64,000 nucleotides of DNA from contig NZ_FNLD01000003.1 in the NCBI RefSeq assembly GCF_900104085.1, forward strand, positions 741,001 to 805,000, written 5' to 3'. The notes under the pieces were generated by a model that saw only the letters and a list, made by a program, of their open reading frames with translations, made no database searches and was not told where the DNA came from. Both the position numbers and the translations under genes were made by a program. Each line of letters starts with the position of its first letter. Positions within the stretch are counted from its first letter, which is position 1. The stretch comes from Pseudoxanthomonas sp. CF125 (lineage in GTDB: Bacteria > Pseudomonadota > Gammaproteobacteria > Xanthomonadales > Xanthomonadaceae). Of the stretch, positions 1 through 8,540 are shown piece after piece.

Positions 1-1622
1 TCGCCACCCGTTCGGAAGTCATCGCGCCGCACGCGATGGCGGCCACTTCGCATCCTTTGGCCACGCAGATCGCGCTGGAGGTGATGAAGCAGGGCGGCAG
101 CGCGGTCGATGCGGCCATCGCCGCCAATGCCGCGCTGGGATTGATGGAGCCCACCGGCAATGGGATGGGCGGCGACTTGTTCGCCATCGTCTGGGATCCG
201 AAGACCAGGAAGCTTTACGGCTACAACGGTTCGGGCCGTTCGCCCAAATCGCTGACGCTCGATTATTTCCAGAAGCAGGGCCTCACCGACATCCCGCCGC
301 TGGGTCCGTTGCCGGTCAGCGTGCCGGGCGCGGTGGACGGCTGGTTCGCCCTGCACGGCCGCTTCGGCAAGGTGCCGATGAAAGACGTGCTGGCGCCGGC
401 CATCCGCTATGCGCGCGAAGGCCATCCAGTCGCCGAGACCATCGCTTATTACTGGGCCCGTTCGGTGCCGCGTCTGTCCAAGTACCCGGGCTTCAGCGAA
501 CAGTTCACCGTCGGCGGGCGCGCCCCGCGTACCGGCGAGTTGTGGAAGAACCCCAACCTGGCCGACACCCTGCAGAAGATTTCCGACGGCGGCCGCGATG
601 CCTTCTACAAGGGCGACATCGCCCACACCATCGGTGACTACTTCAAGGCCAACGGCGGTTTCCTGAGTTACGAGGACCTGGCCGCGCACCAGGGCGAATG
701 GGTGGAGCCGGTCAGCACCAACTACCGCGGCTACGACGTCTGGGAATTGCCGCCCAACGGCCAGGGCATCGCCGCGCTGCAGATGCTCAACGTGCTGGAA
801 GGCTACGACTTCTCCAAGATTCCCTACGCCAGCGCCGAACACGTACATCTGTTCGTGGAAGCCAAGAAACTCGCCTTCGCCGACCGCGCGCGCTGGTACG
901 CCGATCCCGCGTTCCAGCCGGCGCCGGTGGCCAAACTGATCTCCAAGCCGTACGCCGCGCAGCGCCGCAAGCTGATCTCGACCGACAAGGTGCTGAAGGA
1001 AGTGCAGCCCGGCACGCCGGCGGAACTGGATGAAGGCGACACCATCTACCTGACCACCGCCGACGCCCACGGCATGATGGTGTCGCTGATCCAGTCCAAC
1101 TACCGCGGCATGGGCAGCGGCATGGCGCCGCCAGGGCTGGGCTTCATCCTGCAGGACCGTGGCGAGATGTTCGTACTCAAGCCCGGCCATCCGAACACCT
1201 ACGAACCCGGCAAGCGTCCCTTCCAGACCATCATTCCCGCGTTCATCACCAAGGACGGCAAGCCCCTGATCAGCTTCGGCCTGATGGGCGGCGCGATGCA
1301 GCCGCAGGGGCACGTGCAGATCGTGATGAACCTCATCGATTTCGGGATGAACCTGCAGGAAGCCGGCGACGCCCCGCGCATCCAGCACGAGAACGACACC
1401 GAACCTACCGGCCAGAACACGGCGATGGGCGACGGCGGGGTGGTGCAGCTGGAAAGCGGATTTCCTTACGAAACCGTGCGCGCATTGATGGACAAGGGCC
1501 ACCATCTGGAATGGGCGCTGGGGCCTTATGGCGGTTACCAGGCGATCCGTCGCGATCCGCAGACCGGCGTGTATTTCGGCGCATCGGAAAGTCGCAAGGA
1601 CGGGCAGGCGGCGGGGTATTGA
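1..1622 (+). CDS. ggt: Gamma-glutamyltransferase, 5' end outside window
   Basis: The enzyme hydrolyses or transfers the gamma-glutamyl group of glutathione and related peptides, normally in the periplasm. The reading frame is open from base 3, and the residues before the first ATG (36) already match the family (RSEVIAPHAMAATSHPLATQ), so the true start and signal peptide lie upstream. Family hallmarks are GGSAVDAAIAAN near the N-terminus and GNGMGGDLFAIVWD. The autocleavage site that would release the small subunit is best placed at DTIYLT, with the Thr codon at 1041-1043, about residue 336 counted from the ATG at 36. NYRGMGSG and FGLMGGAMQPQGH follow in the small subunit. The gene ends just before a GTAG palindrome and converges on the ATPase gene. 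Family assignment is firm; substrate is inferred. Confidence 0.93.
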   Translation, partial: ATRSEVIAPHAMAATSHPLATQIALEVMKQGGSAVDAAIAANAALGLMEPTGNGMGGDLFAIVWDPKTRKLYGYNGSGRSPKSLTLDYFQKQGLTDIPPLGPLPVSVPGAVDGWFALHGRFGKVPMKDVLAPAIRYAREGHPVAETIAYYWARSVPRLSKYPGFSEQFTVGGRAPRTGELWKNPNLADTLQKISDGGRDAFYKGDIAHTIGDYFKANGGFLSYEDLAAHQGEWVEPVSTNYRGYDVWELPPNGQGIAALQMLNVLEGYDFSKIPYASAEHVHLFVEAKKLAFADRARWYADPAFQPAPVAKLISKPYAAQRRKLISTDKVLKEVQPGTPAELDEGDTIYLTTADAHGMMVSLIQSNYRGMGSGMAPPGLGFILQDRGEMFVLKPGHPNTYEPGKRPFQTIIPAFITKDGKPLISFGLMGGAMQPQGHVQIVMNLIDFGMNLQEAGDAPRIQHENDTEPTGQNTAMGDGGVVQLESGFPYETVRALMDKGHHLEWALGPYGGYQAIRRDPQTGVYFGASESRKDGQAAGY

Positions 1623-1627
1623 TCGTC

Positions 1628-1701
1628 GTAGGAGCGAGCCCTGCCCGCGACGCTCCTGAATGATCTCTCGGAAAAGCGTCGCGGGCAGGGCCCGCTCCTA
1701 C
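1628..1701. repeat. GTAG-flanked palindrome (REP/SMAG-like), copy 1
   Basis: Left arm 1628-1654 starts GTAGGAGCGAGCCC. Right arm 1675-1701 is its reverse complement with one mismatch and ends GCTCCTAC. It sits between the convergent ggt and ATPase genes, 14 bases from the latter's stop, and could terminate both transcripts. The GTAG ends resemble the short palindromes known from Stenotrophomonas (SMAG elements), which are associated with RAYT transposases; no RAYT gene is in this window. Confidence 0.8.
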
Positions 1702-1714
1702 ATCTCCTGCGCGA

Positions 1715-3217
1715 TCAGTCGGCCGGCACGGTGCGTTCGCTGGCCCACGCGCGCAGCGCCGACACCTGTTCGGCCATGATCACCGACAGCGGCCGCGTGT
1801 TGCGGATTTCCTGCATCAGCAAATCGGTATCCAGCGCCTTCTGTTCCGCATGGGCGGTGTAAAGCGCGGCGACGATGGCCTGTTCTATCTCCGCGCCCGA
1901 GAAGCCGTTGCTGGCCGCGGCCAGGGCGGGCAACGCGAAGTCCTCGGGTTCCAGCTTGCGCCGGGTCAGATGCAGGCGCAGCACTTCCACGCGCGTATCG
2001 GGATCGGGCAGGTCGACGAAGAAGATTTCGTCGAAGCGGCCCTTGCGCAGCAGCTCCGGGGGCAGTTCGCTGACCTGGTTGGCGGTGGCGACGATGAACA
2101 CGCCGCCGCCAGCGGCTGGACCCTTGCGCTCGGCCATCCAGGTCAGCAGATAGCCGAGCACCCGCCGCGAAACCCCGCCGTCGCCGTCGCCGCTGCCGCC
2201 GGCCAATCCTTTCTCTATCTCGTCGATCCACAGCACGCATGGCGCCAGCTGTTCGGCCGAAGCCAGCGCGCTGCGCAGGTTCTTTTCGGTCTCGCCATGG
2301 AACTTGTCGTACAGGGTGCCGAAATCCAGACGCAGCAGCGGCACGCCGAAACCGCCGGCGGTGGCCTTGGCCAGCATCGACTTGCCGCAGCCCTGCACGC
2401 CCAGCAGCAGCACGCCCTTGGGTGGATCCAGCCCGGGCGGCGCGTTACCGGACACGAACACCGCGCGGCGCTGCTCGATCCAGCGCTTCAGCCGGCGTGC
2501 GCCGGCCACGTCGGCGAAGCGGGCGGTGTCGTATTCGTAGTGCAGGTGGCCGCTGCGGTTGAGCAGTTCGAACTTCAGCTTGGACAATTGCGGCAGGTCG
2601 GCGGCACTGAGCGCGCCATCGTCGTAGATCAGCTGGCGGGCGATGCGTCGGGCGTCGGGCAGGCTCAGGCCCTGCAGGTTGCGCACGATCTGCTGCACCG
2701 CCTCGCCGTCGGCTTCGACCCGGCGACCGCCGTTTTCGCGGGCGTAGTCGGTGGCTTCCTCGCGCACCATCTTCAGCAGGGCGTTGGCATCGGGCAGGCG
2801 CGGGTTGAAGCGCACCGCGACGGCTTCCAGTTCCGGCGGCAGCTCCACTTTGCCGCCCACCAACACGATCACGTGCGGCTGGCAATTGCGGCGCTGGACC
2901 AGGTCACGCAGCTGGCGCTGGCTGCTGGCGTAGCCCAGGTAGGGATGGAAATCGAGCAGCAGGTAGATGCCGCGCTGCTCGGCCAGCTTCATCGCCTGCA
3001 AGGCGGCGCTGGCGTCGGGCGGGCCTTCGGCTTCGTCCTCGCGGTCCATGTCGATACGGCGCAGGCCTTCGGTGATCGACCAGCGGTACAGCGCGCGCCA
3101 GACCTGGGACAGGGCCTGGCGGAACAGTTCCACCACGCGGCCTTCGTCCTGGGTCTCGATGACGATCAAGGGGGTATTGGCGCGGATCAGCGCCGTCAGG
3201 TCCTGCAGTTCGCTCAC
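1715..3217 (-). CDS. AAA-family ATPase, Ycf46-like
   Basis: This is a 500-residue ATPase of the AAA superfamily resembling chloroplast Ycf46 and its bacterial homologues, whose cellular role is not established. The N-terminal ~250 residues carry the Ycf46-type opening (LIRANTPLIVIETQDE). The C-terminal AAA module has Walker A GVQGCGKS near residue 275, Walker B VLWIDEIEKG near 330, sensor-1 ATAN and an arginine-finger segment LLRKGRFDE. I chose the GTG at 3217, directly before SELQDLTALI. The frame stays open to 3367, but that extension runs into a long inverted repeat and has no family similarity that I recognise. The gene is divergent from the ParA-type gene. Family confidence is high; function is unknown. 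Confidence 0.88.
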   Translation of the reverse strand: MSELQDLTALIRANTPLIVIETQDEGRVVELFRQALSQVWRALYRWSITEGLRRIDMDREDEAEGPPDASAALQAMKLAEQRGIYLLLDFHPYLGYASSQRQLRDLVQRRNCQPHVIVLVGGKVELPPELEAVAVRFNPRLPDANALLKMVREEATDYARENGGRRVEADGEAVQQIVRNLQGLSLPDARRIARQLIYDDGALSAADLPQLSKLKFELLNRSGHLHYEYDTARFADVAGARRLKRWIEQRRAVFVSGNAPPGLDPPKGVLLLGVQGCGKSMLAKATAGGFGVPLLRLDFGTLYDKFHGETEKNLRSALASAEQLAPCVLWIDEIEKGLAGGSGDGDGGVSRRVLGYLLTWMAERKGPAAGGGVFIVATANQVSELPPELLRKGRFDEIFFVDLPDPDTRVEVLRLHLTRRKLEPEDFALPALAAASNGFSGAEIEQAIVAALYTAHAEQKALDTDLLMQEIRNTRPLSVIMAEQVSALRAWASERTVPAD

Positions 3218-3293
3218 GATCGGTCCGGGTCCATGGCAGCGCGCACGATAGCAAAGGGAAAACGGGATGAACGAAACGATTGCGCTTTTGCTT

Positions 3294-3400
3294 TGCCCCC
3301 TTTGGAAAAGGGGGCTACGGGGGATTTGCTCTTGCTCTGCGGACCCTAAAGACAAGATCAAGAGCAAATCCCCCTCAATCCCCCTTTTCCAAAGGGGGAG
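3294..3400. repeat. Long inverted repeat between divergent ATPase and parA-like genes
   Basis: Left arm 3294-3334 and right arm 3360-3400 are nearly complementary over about 41 bases, with a 25-base spacer. Each arm begins or ends with its own small palindrome, CCCCCTTTGGAAAAGGGGG. A relative of the same repeat lies at 32967-33081. It occupies the upstream region shared by two divergent genes, so it is not simply a terminator. Confidence 0.8.
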
Positions 3401-3469
3401 GCTGGGCGGCCTGTTCCCGGCTTACCGTGGCCGGTGTACCCTGCGGCTTCCCGGTAACGAGGCGTGCGC

Positions 3470-4102
3470 ATGAAGACGATTCTGGTCGCCAGCTCCAAGG
3501 GTGGCGCGGGCAAGAGCACATTGGCCACCAATCTGGCCGCGCATTTCGCGCTGGACGGCAAACGCACCGTACTGGTGGACGCCGACCCCCAGCACTCCTC
3601 CACCCGCTGGGCCGAACGCCGCTCCGAGCTGGAAACCGCCGTACTTCCCATCGACGCCAGCGGCAAGCGCCCCTGGCGCAGCTGGCTGCCCGAAGACGCC
3701 GAACGGGTGGTTATCGACGCCCCGGCCGGATCCATGGCCGACGACCTGCAGCAATTCATCGAGCACGCCGACGCCATCGTGGTTCCGGTGCTGCCGTCGG
3801 CGATGGACATCGAGGCCACCGTGGGGTTCCTGAATTCGTTGTCCAAGGTGCCGCGCGTGCACAAGCGCAAGCTGCCGGTAGGCCTGGTGGTCAACCGCAG
3901 CAAGCCGTGGACCAACACCTCGCAGCAGGCGGTGGAAATGCTCAAGACCTGGCCTTATCCGGTGGTCGCGCAGCTGCGCGATACCCAGGCCTATGTGGTC
4001 CTGGCGGGCCTGGGCCGTAGCCTGTTCGATTACCGGTCAGCGCAGGTGCGCGACCATCAGGCCGACTGGGACCCCTTGCTGAAATGGGTCAAGAAGGCTT
4101 GA
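3470..4102 (+). CDS. ParA/MinD-type ATPase, no ParB partner
   Basis: A 210-residue P-loop ATPase of the ParA/MinD (SIMIBI) group. The deviant Walker A SSKGGAGKST lies at residues 8-17, followed by VLVDADPQHS and VVIDAPAGSMADDL (Walker B region). It is shorter than chromosomal ParA proteins and has no N-terminal DNA-binding helix-turn-helix, which fits the small orphan ParA class that positions cellular cargo rather than DNA. The ATG at 3470 has ACGAGG six bases upstream; a GTG at 3464 would add two residues. No parB or centromere-like repeats are visible. Family assignment is firm; the cargo cannot be told from the sequence. Confidence 0.85.
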   Translation: MKTILVASSKGGAGKSTLATNLAAHFALDGKRTVLVDADPQHSSTRWAERRSELETAVLPIDASGKRPWRSWLPEDAERVVIDAPAGSMADDLQQFIEHADAIVVPVLPSAMDIEATVGFLNSLSKVPRVHKRKLPVGLVVNRSKPWTNTSQQAVEMLKTWPYPVVAQLRDTQAYVVLAGLGRSLFDYRSAQVRDHQADWDPLLKWVKKA

Positions 4103-4183
4103 ACCGGGCCCCAGAGTCTGACTTCACCGGGTTCGTTCCATCGAACTCGCTCTATCAAGCCCGCTACGACCGAAAGGGATGCC

Positions 4184-4660
4184 ATGCGTGAACTGATACT
4201 CCTGCGCCATGCGCATGCCGAACCCGCCGCCGCCGGGCAGTCCGACCTCGATCGGCCCCTGTCTCCGGACGGGCTTGCCGAGGCCGCCGCCGCTGGCCGC
4301 TGGATCGCCGAACAAGGCCTGGTGCCGGACCGGGTGTTGTGCTCGCCGGCACGGCGCGCACGCGAAACCCTGGAGGCGGTGCTGGAGACCACCGGCTATG
4401 TCGAGCAGCGCCTGGACGAGCGGATCTACGAAGCCACCGCCGGCACCCTGGCCGAACTGGCCGATGCCAACCGCGAAGCCGAACGCCTGTTGCTGGTGGG
4501 CCACAATCCGGGCCTGGAGCGGCTGGCGGCGTTGATGCACAGCGGCCAGTCCGGCGATTACCGCGGCATGCCGGTCGCCTCGGTGGTGGTGCTCAAGTTG
4601 CCGGCGGACGCCAGCATCGAACCAGGAGTCGCGACTCTCTCCGCCTTCTGGTGGCCGTGA
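4184..4660 (+). CDS. sixA: SixA-type phosphohistidine phosphatase
   Basis: A 158-residue histidine-phosphatase-superfamily protein. The phosphate-binding start MRELILLRHAHAE has RHA where E. coli SixA has RHG. The segments LCSPARRARET and LLVGHNPGLERLA provide the second arginine and second histidine of the active site. SixA enzymes dephosphorylate phosphohistidine on HPt or PTS (NPr) proteins. The length matches SixA. The following gene starts within or just after this gene's stop codon (GTGA at 4657), so sixA, the YceI gene and the PLD gene probably form one transcript. The protein target is not visible here. Confidence 0.86.
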   Translation: MRELILLRHAHAEPAAAGQSDLDRPLSPDGLAEAAAAGRWIAEQGLVPDRVLCSPARRARETLEAVLETTGYVEQRLDERIYEATAGTLAELADANREAERLLLVGHNPGLERLAALMHSGQSGDYRGMPVASVVVLKLPADASIEPGVATLSAFWWP

Positions 4661-4668
4661 CGGTTCCA

Positions 4669-5238
4669 ATGTTCGGCCGCAAGCGTTGGAGGTGGTGCGG
4701 TCTGGCGCTGTTGTGCCTGCCCGCGCTTGCGGCAACGGCCGAAACCTTCGATCCGGTCGCCTCGCGTTTCGGTTTCGAACTGCGCACGCGCTGGGGCATG
4801 AAGCTGGAAGGCGAGTTCAAGCGCTACGAAGGCGAAGTGAAGCACCTTCACGACGGCCGCCACCAGGTGGTGCTGCGCATGTTCACCGATTCGGTGGAGA
4901 TCCTTGGCCATCCACGCTATTCCGAGTGGACCCGCGGCCGCCAGTTCTTCGAGGCCGAGCGCTATCCGGTGGTGGTGTTCGTCTCCAAGCCCTACGACGA
5001 GCAGCTGCTGAAGCACGGCGGCGATCTGGCCGGCGACTTGAGCATTCGCGGCATCACCCGGCCCAAGACGCTGACGGTGGCGCCCTCCGCCTGCTCGCGC
5101 CCGGCGCGGGATTGCGACGTGGTCGCCACCGGCGCGGTGCGGCGCAGCGATTACGACATGGACGACTGGATGATGGCGGTCAGCGACCGGGTGGTGTTCG
5201 TGCTGCGTGCGCGGCTTAAAGGGGAAACTGCGCCATGA
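4669..5238 (+). CDS. YceI-family periplasmic lipid-binding protein
   Basis: A 189-residue protein with an N-terminal signal peptide (MFGRKRWRWCGLALLCLP, probable cleavage after ALAATA). The mature domain is YceI/lipocalin-like: ETFDPVASRFGFELRTRWG, then DLAGDLSIRGITRPKTL, the typical 'low-level hydrogenation' strand. YceI proteins bind isoprenoid or amphiphilic ligands in the periplasm. The ATG at 4669 gives the best signal peptide; an in-frame GTG at 4657 overlaps the sixA stop. Its own stop overlaps the next start (ATGA at 5235-5238), which suggests translational coupling. Two Cys pairs in PSACSRPARDC are unusual and may form a disulphide. Confidence 0.85.
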   Translation: MFGRKRWRWCGLALLCLPALAATAETFDPVASRFGFELRTRWGMKLEGEFKRYEGEVKHLHDGRHQVVLRMFTDSVEILGHPRYSEWTRGRQFFEAERYPVVVFVSKPYDEQLLKHGGDLAGDLSIRGITRPKTLTVAPSACSRPARDCDVVATGAVRRSDYDMDDWMMAVSDRVVFVLRARLKGETAP

Positions 5239-7163
5239 ATATTCTTCTGCGCGGCCTGGTGGTGTGGCTGGCACTGTCGTGCGCAGCCTGCGTCAGCCTG
5301 TCCGAGACCCAGCGCAACCGCGCCGCTTCGATCGCCGTGGCGGCGCGTTCGCACGTGGTGGACTGCAGCGCGCCCAATGCATGCGCCCAGCCTTCGCCGT
5401 TGCGCGAACTCAGCGACCGCGCCGTCGCCGAATCCACCACGCAAGCGCCGCGCCATTACGCGCTGATCCTGGATCGCGGCAGCGATGCGCTGCTGGCGCG
5501 CATCAACCTGATCCGCAGCGCGCGCAGCCGCATCGATGTGCAGACCTACATCTTCGACAAGGACGACAGCGCGCGGCTGGTGCTGGATGAACTGCTGGCC
5601 GCATCGCGCCGCGGGGTGAAGGTGCGGTTGCTGATCGATCAGCTTTCCGCGATCCCGGACCTGGGCATCCTGGCGGCGCTGTCGGGTTCGCACGTGAATT
5701 TCGAGATCCGCATCTACAACCCCAGTTTCCGCAAGGCCAAGCTCAACTACTTCGACTATGCCGGCAGCGTGCTGTGCTGCTTCCGCCGCTTCAACCAGCG
5801 CATGCACACCAAGCTGATACTGGTGGACGCCGCCGTCGGCATCACCGGCGGGCGCAATTACCAGGACGACTATTTCGACTGGGACGCCGAGTACAACTTC
5901 CGCGACCGCGACGTGCTGGTGGCCGGGCCGGCCTCGCGCGAGATGGCGGCCAACTTCGACGCGTTCTGGAATGCGCGCCGCAGCATCCCGGTAGAACGCC
6001 TGAACGACGTCGGCCGCAAGTTGCTGAAGGAGGGCGTGCCGGCGATGCCGCCGGACGCTTTCCTGCGCCCGGAGCGAGTGGCGGCGCTGTCGGCCGAAGC
6101 CAGCGACCAGGCGCAGATACGCGATCGCCTGGTGCAGGCGGCGATGCCGGTGGGTGCGGTGAAATACGTTGCCGATCTGCCGCAGAAGCACCGCCGCGAA
6201 CGTCCCGCGAATGCGGCGCCGGCGGTACCGGAGCTGAAAACGCTGATCGCCGGCGCGCAATCGGAAGTGCTGATACAGACGCCTTACCTGGTGATGTCCG
6301 ACGCGGCCCAGGATCTGTTTCGGGAGCTGCATCAGCGCAAGCCGCCGCCGCAGGTGGTCGTCTCCACCAACAGCCTGGCCGCCACCGACAACGCGGTGGT
6401 CTATTCGATGTCGTTCAAGTACAAGCGCCGCTATCTGCGCGAGTTCGGTTTCCGCATCTACGAGTACAAGCCGTTTCCCGAAGACGCCCCGGTGGATTAC
6501 GCCGCGCTGATGCCCGATGGGCCGCCGATCGAAATCCGGGAACGTTTCCGTGGCCCGTCCGGTTCGATCGGCCCGTCTTCGCGCTCGACCGGAGCGGGCG
6601 AAACCACCCGCCGGCTGCAGCGCACCGAATCGCGCCCTTCCTTCCTCAGCAGCGGCGCGGCCAGCGAGCCGCTGCCCTTGAAGCGCGCGGGCGTACGCAT
6701 CGGGCTGCATGCCAAATCGATGGTGATCGACAACCGCATCGGCGTGATCGGTACCCACAACTTCGATCCGCGTTCGGAGAACTACAACACCGAGAGCGCG
6801 GTGGTCATCGACGATGCCGCCTTCGCGCAGGCGCTGGCCGCGAGCATCCGCCGCGATACCTCGCCGGAGAATTCCTGGGTGATTGCGCCGCGCGCCAAGC
6901 CGCCGGTGCTGTCGGGGCTGGACTACAGCCTGGGCAAGGTGTCCGAAGCCTTGCCGCTGTTCGACCTGTGGCCGTGGCGCTACGCCACCAGTTACCAATT
7001 CAAGCCCGGCCTGGACTGTCCGATGCCGGTGCCCTCGAACGATCCCGCGTTCCATCGTTGTTATGAAGCCGTCGGCGATTTCCCCGAGGTCAACGTCGGG
7101 CCAAAATGGCTGTATACGCGCTTGCTGACCGCGTTCGGCGCCGGTCTGGTCCCCATTCTCTAA
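5235..7163 (+). CDS. Phospholipase D / cardiolipin-synthase-like protein
   Basis: A 642-residue PLD-superfamily protein with two HKD motifs. The first is MHTKLILVD with the His at residue 191, followed by GITGGRNYQDDYFDWD; the second is LHAKSMVIDNRIGVIGTHNF with the His at residue 492. This two-motif layout fits ClsC-type cardiolipin synthases, but the protein is longer than E. coli ClsC. The N-terminus (MNILLRGLVVWLALSCAAC) looks like a lipoprotein or membrane signal, so I place it on the periplasmic side of the inner membrane. Residues about 430-480 form a Ser/Arg/Gly-rich, probably disordered insertion ahead of the second motif. It overlaps the YceI gene by four bases. The exact lipid reaction is inferred. 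Confidence 0.86.
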   Translation: MNILLRGLVVWLALSCAACVSLSETQRNRAASIAVAARSHVVDCSAPNACAQPSPLRELSDRAVAESTTQAPRHYALILDRGSDALLARINLIRSARSRIDVQTYIFDKDDSARLVLDELLAASRRGVKVRLLIDQLSAIPDLGILAALSGSHVNFEIRIYNPSFRKAKLNYFDYAGSVLCCFRRFNQRMHTKLILVDAAVGITGGRNYQDDYFDWDAEYNFRDRDVLVAGPASREMAANFDAFWNARRSIPVERLNDVGRKLLKEGVPAMPPDAFLRPERVAALSAEASDQAQIRDRLVQAAMPVGAVKYVADLPQKHRRERPANAAPAVPELKTLIAGAQSEVLIQTPYLVMSDAAQDLFRELHQRKPPPQVVVSTNSLAATDNAVVYSMSFKYKRRYLREFGFRIYEYKPFPEDAPVDYAALMPDGPPIEIRERFRGPSGSIGPSSRSTGAGETTRRLQRTESRPSFLSSGAASEPLPLKRAGVRIGLHAKSMVIDNRIGVIGTHNFDPRSENYNTESAVVIDDAAFAQALAASIRRDTSPENSWVIAPRAKPPVLSGLDYSLGKVSEALPLFDLWPWRYATSYQFKPGLDCPMPVPSNDPAFHRCYEAVGDFPEVNVGPKWLYTRLLTAFGAGLVPIL

Positions 7164-7177
7164 AAGAGGAGCCGCAT

Positions 7178-7603
7178 ATGGCCTTCCGCAATCCTGTCGA
7201 TATCGATGCCCTGAATGCGCGTGCGCGCGGTTCCATGGTCGAGACTCTGGGCATCGTCGTCACCGAAGCCGGCGACGACTGGCTGCGCGGCACCATGCCG
7301 GTGGACGCGCGCACCAGGCAGCCCTATGGGTTGCTGCATGGAGGCGCCTCGGTCGCGCTGGCCGAAACGCTGGGCAGCATGGCCGGCGGGCTGTGCGTGG
7401 ACATAACGCGGGAAGCGGTGGTGGGCCTGGAGATCAACGCCAACCACCTGCGTGCGGTTCGCGAAGGCACGGTCACCGGCACCGCCCGCGCCCTGCATGT
7501 CGGACGCAGCACGCACGTCTGGGAGATCCGCATCGAGAACGAAGCCGGCAAGCCGGTGTGCATTTCCCGCATCACCCTGGCGGTGATTCCAGCCGCAGCG
7601 TAG
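7178..7603 (+). CDS. Hotdog-fold acyl-CoA thioesterase (PaaI/YdiI type)
   Basis: A 141-residue single-domain hotdog thioesterase. The family signature is visible as PYGLLHGGASVALAETLGSM, where the HGG loop and a downstream Glu form the active site, followed by GLEINANHLRA and CISRITLAVI. The length and signature fit YdiI/MenI and PaaI-type thioesterases, which cleave aromatic or hydroxybenzoyl CoA thioesters. The ATG at 7178 has AGAGGAG upstream; longer in-frame starts fall within the PLD gene. The TAG stop at 7601-7603 overlaps the start of a GTAG palindrome. Confidence 0.88.
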   Translation: MAFRNPVDIDALNARARGSMVETLGIVVTEAGDDWLRGTMPVDARTRQPYGLLHGGASVALAETLGSMAGGLCVDITREAVVGLEINANHLRAVREGTVTGTARALHVGRSTHVWEIRIENEAGKPVCISRITLAVIPAAA

Positions 7604-7687
7604 GTCGGGGCTACGCCCCCGACGTGCGTAGTCTCGATGACGTTCGCAGACCATGCACCGCGCGCGTCGGGGGCGTAGCCCCGACCT
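7602..7687. repeat. GTAG-type palindrome, copy 2
   Basis: Perfect 23-bp arms at 7602-7624 (AGGTCGGGGCTACGCC...) and 7665-7687. The preceding bases 7600-7603 read GTAG and include the thioesterase stop codon. The core differs from copies 1, 4 and 6. It is a probable terminator for the thioesterase transcript. Confidence 0.8.
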
Positions 7688-7739
7688 GCGGCCCAGCGCT
7701 TAGTAGCCGAACTCCAGACCCATCCGGTATTGTGACGGA

Positions 7740-8540
7740 ATGATTTCCCCCCAACCCCACGCCACTTCCGGCGGCGGACTGGGGCGCGCGTTCCGCTACC
7801 TATACCGCGTTCCTCTGCTGCTGATCCACATCCTGGTGCTGTTGCCGCTGGTGCTGCTGAGCATGGTGCCGCTGTGGTCGGGCGTGCGCGTGGGCGGACT
7901 GCGGGTGGAGCATCTGGCAGTCAAGCTGTGGTCGGCAGGGCTGATGCGCATCTTCGGTTTCCGCCTGCGCCGCATCGGCACGCCGTTGCCCGATCCGGCG
8001 ATGTTCGTCGCCAACCATGTCAGCTGGGTTGACATCGAGATGCTGCACAGCCAGCGCATGATGGGTTTCGTGGCCAAGCAGGAAATCCGCGGCTGGCCGG
8101 TGGTGGGCTGGCTGACGGCACGCGGCGAAACCATCTTCCACCAGCGCGGCAGCCAGGAGTCGATGGGCGGGGTGATGCACGCCATGCTCGCGCGCCTGCA
8201 GGCGGGCCGTCCGGTCGGCGTGTTTCCCGAAGGGCGCACCCGCGACGGTTCCGAAGTGGGCCCGTTCCATGCGCGCATTTTCCAGCCGGCGGTGGAGGCG
8301 GGGGTGCCGGTGCAACCGGTGGCCCTGCGCTACGGCCCGCGCGGCAGCGCGCAGATGGCGGTGGCGTTCGGCGCAGGGGAAAGTTTCTTCGCCAATTTCA
8401 TGCGTCTGCTGGGCGAACCACCACGCAGCGCGGATATCTGTTTCCTCACCCCGATCGCGGCGGGCGAGCTGGAAGGCCGCAGCAAGATCGCCGAACTGGC
8501 GCGCGAGCGTATCGTCGCGGCTATGGAGTCGGACCGATGA
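7740..8540 (+). CDS. Lysophospholipid acyltransferase, PlsC family
   Basis: A 266-residue membrane acyltransferase. A hydrophobic helix spans about residues 22-45. The catalytic HX4D motif is in NHVSWVDIEM near residues 92-100, and the glycerol-phosphate-binding block FPEGRTRDG starts near residue 162. This is the PlsC/1-acylglycerol-3-phosphate acyltransferase family, which adds the second acyl chain in phospholipid synthesis, although related enzymes acylate ornithine lipids or other lipids. The stop overlaps the start of the following hydrolase (ATGA at 8537), so the two are likely co-translated. Confidence 0.88.
   Translation: MISPQPHATSGGGLGRAFRYLYRVPLLLIHILVLLPLVLLSMVPLWSGVRVGGLRVEHLAVKLWSAGLMRIFGFRLRRIGTPLPDPAMFVANHVSWVDIEMLHSQRMMGFVAKQEIRGWPVVGWLTARGETIFHQRGSQESMGGVMHAMLARLQAGRPVGVFPEGRTRDGSEVGPFHARIFQPAVEAGVPVQPVALRYGPRGSAQMAVAFGAGESFFANFMRLLGEPPRSADICFLTPIAAGELEGRSKIAELARERIVAAMESDR

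Noticed and set aside
1850-3349. A 499-codon plus-strand frame opposite the AAA ATPase
   Set aside because: The opposite strand has clear Walker motifs; this frame is rich in Ala, Gln, His and Val with no motif.
3218-3367. N-terminal extension of the AAA ATPase to 3367
   Set aside because: The extra 50 residues translate part of an inverted repeat and are not family-like; the GTG at 3217 gives the usual N-terminus.
3464-4102. Plasmid or phage partition locus
   Set aside because: The ParA-type gene has no ParB, centromere repeats or replication gene nearby, and all neighbours are core chromosomal genes.
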